From the NCBI GenBank assembly GCA_963995525.1, contig OZ023206.1:22722502-22786501 (forward strand): a stretch of DNA of 64,000 nt, written 5' to 3'. This document shows positions 59,599-64,000 of this stretch, piece after piece. Under the pieces are notes generated by a model. It ran no database searches, was not told the origin of the DNA, and saw nothing but the letters and a program-made list of their open reading frames with translations. The position numbers were made by a program, and so were the translations under genes. Numbering within the stretch: position 1 is the stretch's first letter; each line of letters opens with the position of its first letter. Origin of the DNA: Escarpia spicata. Taxonomy: Eukaryota > Annelida > Polychaeta > Sabellida > Siboglinidae.

Positions 59599-60170
59599 AC
59601 CGACAACGCACCAGCAATATTTGACATGCAGCTTTGTATTTCAGGTGTTATTCGCTGATGTGTGGTGTGTACTACTGCCGTCCTATGGAGATATGTCTTC
59701 TATCCATCTGTTCATGTATATCCTCCCTAAAGTGACGATAAGTATTACATTTGAATTTACTGTAACTTCATTTTTCGACGGAATGTGGAAGTTTGTATGT
59801 TGTAACTTCTCACGTAGGGGATACGACTCACTGAACTGAACATTTCGACCTGTCGACAAGAACTATTCATTGCTAGACTACGGTGTGTTGTTGTCATAGT
59901 CTTACTACATTGAACTTTTACACATAATACATTAATTAATATCCAGATTCAACCTCTGCTTCTGACTCCTTCCCCTGGCCATCTTCCCCTTCTGTGACTG
60001 TTTCCTTCTCTGATGTTTCCATTTGCATATTTGAATGTCTCGTTTCCGTTTCTCTCGCCGCCTCTTATTAACTTACTGATGTGAGATATAATGTTACGCG
60101 GACGAGAACGCACCCAGTGATCAAACTATTATGTAAGCCGCCCTCGAAGTGTATCATATACCAACAATAT
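59599..60170. other. No gene seen
   Basis: Only short frames. Confidence 0.45.
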
Positions 60171-60174
60171 TGTA

Positions 60175-60272
60175 GTGTGTGTGTGCGCGCGGGCGCACGC
60201 GCGTGTGTGTGTGTGCGTGTATGTGTGCGTGCGTGTGTGTGTGTGCGTGCATGCGTGCGTGCGTGCGTGCGT
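60175..60272. repeat. (TG)n/(GC)n microsatellite
   Basis: Alternating purine-pyrimidine with a GCGCGCGGGCGCACGCGCG core, favourable for Z-DNA. Confidence 0.9.
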
Positions 60273-61395
60273 TAGCGTTTGCATCTGAGGTTGCACGTAT
60301 ATAACATTAATATTTAAAGGTTCTTCGCCTTGCGAGTAAAGGGGCATTATTAATGTACTAATGTTTGGATCAATATCCCATTCTATATTTATTGTGAAGT
60401 TATTATGTATTTAAGTGTAAACTTGTTGTATGTTATTTCTTGATAACTGCGATTAGTGAAGCACTGGGTCTTCTATGTAGCATACGTGTAGAGGACACTA
60501 AATACCTCCATTTTATTGGCAGATTTGGGGTTTCAGTCGCGATAATATCGACTAATTTCCAACAATACATGGTTAATTCGACGTCTCGCAAATACTCGAC
60601 TGAAAGTCTCAGCCTTTCACATACCGTGTATAACCCACAAAAACAGGCACAACAATAGAAAAAAGTTTGTATTCACACAGATCAATAATTAATATCCACA
60701 TTGATCGCTCAGGGTAATGGAGGCGGTGGCCGTTTTTTGTAAGACGTCTTACGGAGAAAAAAAATTGTCACCATCGCCATTGCCGTGTTCCTCTAGTTAC
60801 GACCCAGTATTGAACAAGCAATTAGAACATTGCTTCGTATGAACTACTTCCCAATAAGTAGTATTTTCTATCTTCACACAATATAGTTTCTGAAGCTTCA
60901 GATATAACGTTTCACGTTTGTTTCAGATGTCGTCCCCGTGGCAACCTGCAGTGACGATCACGAGTCAAATCCGAATATTTCTTACGCTTATCTTAGACTG
61001 ACGGTGGCGTTTTGGCACTGCCACGTAAATCGCACGACTAATCTTCGCAAACATTCACCTATTGTGACTGAAATTACAACAAATAACGTTACTAATTTAT
61101 AAAAACTATAACTGACACTACGCGCGTCTACAAAACGAACACCATTTGTAAAAACAAAATCCATTCCTCTATTTGGAAATGACTTTTTTGTGTCATATGA
61201 AAGATGATGTCACTGACGTTGTTTTATGTTTGTTGAGTAATAGATCATCATTTGGTATAGTGCAGCAGCTTGCAGTGCTCACTGCCGATCATTGACGAAG
61301 CTTGTTTTGCAAACACGGCTACAGTACAACATTATTGTATACATCACATCATGAAACACCGAGGAAACAACTGCAAGATCTAAGGTAACGGGGAT
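60273..61395. other. No gene seen
   Basis: No supported coding or RNA feature. Confidence 0.45.
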
Positions 61396-61840
61396 ACATG
61401 CGTGCGCGTGCGCGTGCGCGTGCGCGTGCGTGTCTGTGTATGTAATGTTTGAGAGGGTGGGTGTTTGGGTGGGTGTTTGGGTGGGTGGGTGGGTGGGTGG
61501 GTGGGTGGGTGGGTGGGTGGGTGGGTGGGTGGGTGGGTGGGTGGGTGGGTGGGTGGGTGGGTGGGTGGGTGGGTGGGTGGGTGGGTGGGTGGGTGGGTGT
61601 GGGTGTCGTGTGTTTCGTGTGCGTGCGTTCGTTCGTCCGTCCGTTCTTTCGTCCGTCCGTCCGCCCGTCTATTCGTGCGGCCATGCTTCCGTGCGTTTTC
61701 GTGCGTGTATGCAGACAGACAGTCAGGCATACAAAGACAGACACACGCACGCACTCACGCACGCCCACTCATACACGCCCATACATACATGCACACATGC
61801 CCACACACACGCGCGCGAGCGCGCGCACACACACACTGCG
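61396..61840. repeat. Compound microsatellite with long (GGGT)n
   Basis: In order: (GTGCGC)n at 61402-61430, (GGGT)n at about 61454-61600, (TTCGTCCG)-like repeats at 61625-61690, (CAGA) and (CACG)-like repeats at 61715-61790, and a CGCGCGCGAGCGCGCG core near 61810. Open frames here are artefacts. Confidence 0.95.
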
Positions 61841-61932
61841 ATGCCTATCTTCGAACCGATTAATAATATAATGACAAAATTCAATAGCACCTATATCCCC
61901 AGGAATCTGAGCTCAGAGGCGTACAAGAATCG

Positions 61933-62172
61933 TTAGGCAAAAACGTTCAAAAGAATCGTCATCAGCACAGGGGACCGCTTAAGGTTAGGGTGGGAATCCA
62001 GTTTCAAATAAACAAGTGTTAATTTCTTATGAAAGGTAGCTATAGTCTCAGATGATTTCAGATTATTCCAGATTGTGGGTGCAGCTACAGAAAAAGCTGG
62101 TTTTCGGAACAAAAAGTTGTTATGAAACAGATTATCTGTGTCAGTATCAGAGTCGTCCGAGTAACAAGGCAT
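61933..62172 (-). mobile_element. LINE C-terminal fragment
   Basis: FRKPAFSVAAPTIWNNLKSS followed by ETIATFHKKLTLVYL is the extreme C-terminus of CR1/L2-type ORF2 proteins. Only this 80-codon end is present. Confidence 0.65.
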
Positions 62173-64000
62173 TGTAGCACAGTCTTAATGGTGACTACCT
62201 CGGCATTCGCAACGACACGTCACAAATTGTTTATGACTATCATGTAGGTTTCGAAAACACGGCGTAAATATAAAATGTTTATGTTCCGGGCTGATTTACG
62301 TTGTTCTTGTGGTTACGCTATTGGCATCTCCTGAAATATACCAACTAATTCGATTTGAGATGAAATCTGCTTAGCATATATGCACGTGTGAACCAAGCTG
62401 TAGAGAAACGTAGACACTGGGTCTACTTCGGCTTATTTTTAATTAGCATACATCGTAAAATAAAAAAGTTAACATGAGTAATTGTGTTATTCTATGTGTG
62501 GCAGGTAAAGAACTGATGTACTATTATGGTATATAATCATGTTCAAATTACACGTTCCGTTCATGTTCTCGTTGTTGCTTCAAGATATATGCCATACAGT
62601 CTTATCGAACGCTTAGCCCATCAGTGCTTCCCTCTGGCGACCAATAGTGGAGGCTAATTTTGGCTGAAGAGAAGTCGATTCTGATCTGTGGTTCTGATAG
62701 GTGCTACACTGGAAGTAGAATCGCGTGCTGTGCTTGATACAAAACACGGCTGACCAGTCATATGGACATCACTTTTTGCGGCCATCTTCGAACACAGGTG
62801 TGTCGTCAATCTTTTTAAGTCGTTGTATATAGTTCGCTACCATGAACCAAGTGGTTTTCGTTCCTGGTTCGCCAGGATTCGATGTCCAATTTCCAGCTTA
62901 TGCCGTTTCGAGTTATGCGATTTATATTATCGATTACTCACGGGAATTTAGTCGCGAAAGTACCGTATTATTCACTGGCGCCGGAACGAAACTGCATGGG
63001 CGGAGCCGTGAGCTTCAGCACCACTTCGCTGTCGGACCATGACATCGGAAGAGGGGACAGGTGCTGTTGAATATTCATCGCGGTGACGTTCAACATTTTT
63101 GAAGCTCACCAGAAACCTCCAACTGCACCTCTCTTGCCTAAATATTGTTGGATTATCTTGTCTCGAGCCTCCTCCCCACTACCAAGAACATTGGGTGACC
63201 AGCCCACCTACTTCATTAATAGCCTAGATCTGGAACTTCGCACACCCGAGAATCCTTTGATTGCAGGTGAAACCGACAGCCGGTGACAGCAATAAATGTT
63301 TTCAAATCATCAGGCGTGTAAGAAAAATCTTATTTCCGGTTACCAAACCGCCGTAATCGTGCTGGACGACTGGCGGAGTAGTTCAAATAATAGTGCGCTG
63401 CCGCGGCTTATCCGATATATATATATATATTATATATATAAATATATATATACTTACCAAGTCCCCAGGACCACAGGAGCAGGTTGGGAAATAACAGGAT
63501 TCAGTGGAGCAGTAGTACGTTCCGCAATCCGCCGACTGGCAACTACATAAACAAAGTATTATTTAAAGTCTATTGCCAGTCTCATATATTTGTGTTATTA
63601 GCAAAGCAGTACGGACGTGTTCGCATAGTACTTAAATGTCAATCGAACCGTTGCACAAAATGCCCAGATATACGTTTTGATCTTCTTAAATATGGATGAA
63701 CAAAAATATGGTGTAGGTTTCCATATGCGCAATCCCTGTTTGGATGTGCTGATGCCGAGTTTAGCTCTATAATTTAAATCGTCTGCAAAATAGTGTCATA
63801 TTGCGGCGTCTTGCTGTCGACGATGACATGAATAGTAATGTTTTTCGAACCTAAAATAGTAACCGTTTCGGAACGTCGCAAAAAACACCTCTTGGAATCG
63901 GTCTTACTCCTATTGCCACAACAGGAAATACCCAATGAGACACCGTGAACACGAAATAACAATACTTACATGTGACATATTATATATATACATATATATC
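62173..64000. other. No gene seen
   Basis: A 66-codon frame at 62842 has no recognisable feature. (TA)n at 63414-63450. Sequence is otherwise anonymous to the window end. Confidence 0.4.
63100..63150 (-). repeat. Dispersed CAATTGGAGGTTT repeat, copy 3 (inverted)
   Basis: CTCACCAGAAACCTCCAACT followed by GCACC is the inverse of the 34946 copy. AATATTGTTGG a little further also matches the inverse of the CAATATTC part of that copy. Confidence 0.55.

Noticed and set aside
61349..61936. Overlapping ORFs of Gly-Trp-Val or Pro-Thr-His repeats on both strands
   Set aside because: Translation of (GGGT)n and neighbours.
62842..63070. Two overlapping short ORFs
   Set aside because: No recognisable feature, and neither frame is favoured.

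Overview
The window is nuclear DNA of an invertebrate animal. Coding exons have canonical GT...AG introns, the transposon families are animal types (CR1-like LINE with an esterase-bearing ORF1, env-bearing Ty3/gypsy-like relics, THAP transposase, Kolobok-like and Harbinger-like DNA transposons), and micro- and minisatellites are dense. A large FAS-like polyketide synthase (PKS) locus and a P2X7-intracellular-domain remnant fit a lophotrochozoan, hemichordate or amphioxus-like genome, but the sequence alone does not fix the phylum. Nothing prokaryotic is present.

Layout. 0-7.4 kb: two tandem copies (period 4,128 bp) of a deleted, env-bearing gypsy-like relic on the minus strand, each with an AT-rich ~450-bp palindrome flanked by tRNA-like boxes and the same MITE inserted in the integrase. 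7.4-11 kb: TCTG-rich minisatellite, TA tracts, small dispersed repeats. 11.2-15.45 kb: nearly complete CR1-like LINE (plus). 15.5-19.9 kb: 44-bp minisatellite, an array of hairpin repeats, a third gypsy relic. 19.98-22.7 kb: decayed antisense CR1 copy. 22.8-26.2 kb: simple repeats, chimeric LINE 3' ends, two MITEs. 29-31.9 kb: broken Kolobok-like transposase with a ~435-bp (GA)n tract in its intron. 33.9-34.4 kb: P2X7-type cysteine domain relic. 36.67-39.95 kb: ISL2EU-like DNA transposon with convergent THAP-transposase and SWIM-YqaJ nuclease genes that run into each other at an internal deletion. 39.9-40.7 kb: LINE 3' fragment.

43.87-49.27 kb is the only locus that looks like host metabolism: a type I PKS (plus strand) reading ketosynthase, ketoreductase, acyl carrier protein and thioesterase. 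No acyltransferase or dehydratase is visible. The first KS exons are not found, one KS segment is deleted, and in-frame stops lie between ACP and TE and inside TE, so it is best read as a recently damaged PKS gene, although its catalytic residues are mostly kept.

49.86-54.44 kb: a LINE on the minus strand whose ORF1 and ORF2 are separated by one in-frame TAG. 55.9-57.9 kb: an internally deleted RTE-like LINE and another LINE 3' end. 58.71-59.60 kb: a Harbinger-type non-autonomous element with TAA target duplication. 60-64 kb: TG and GGGT microsatellites, one more LINE fragment and otherwise unremarkable DNA.
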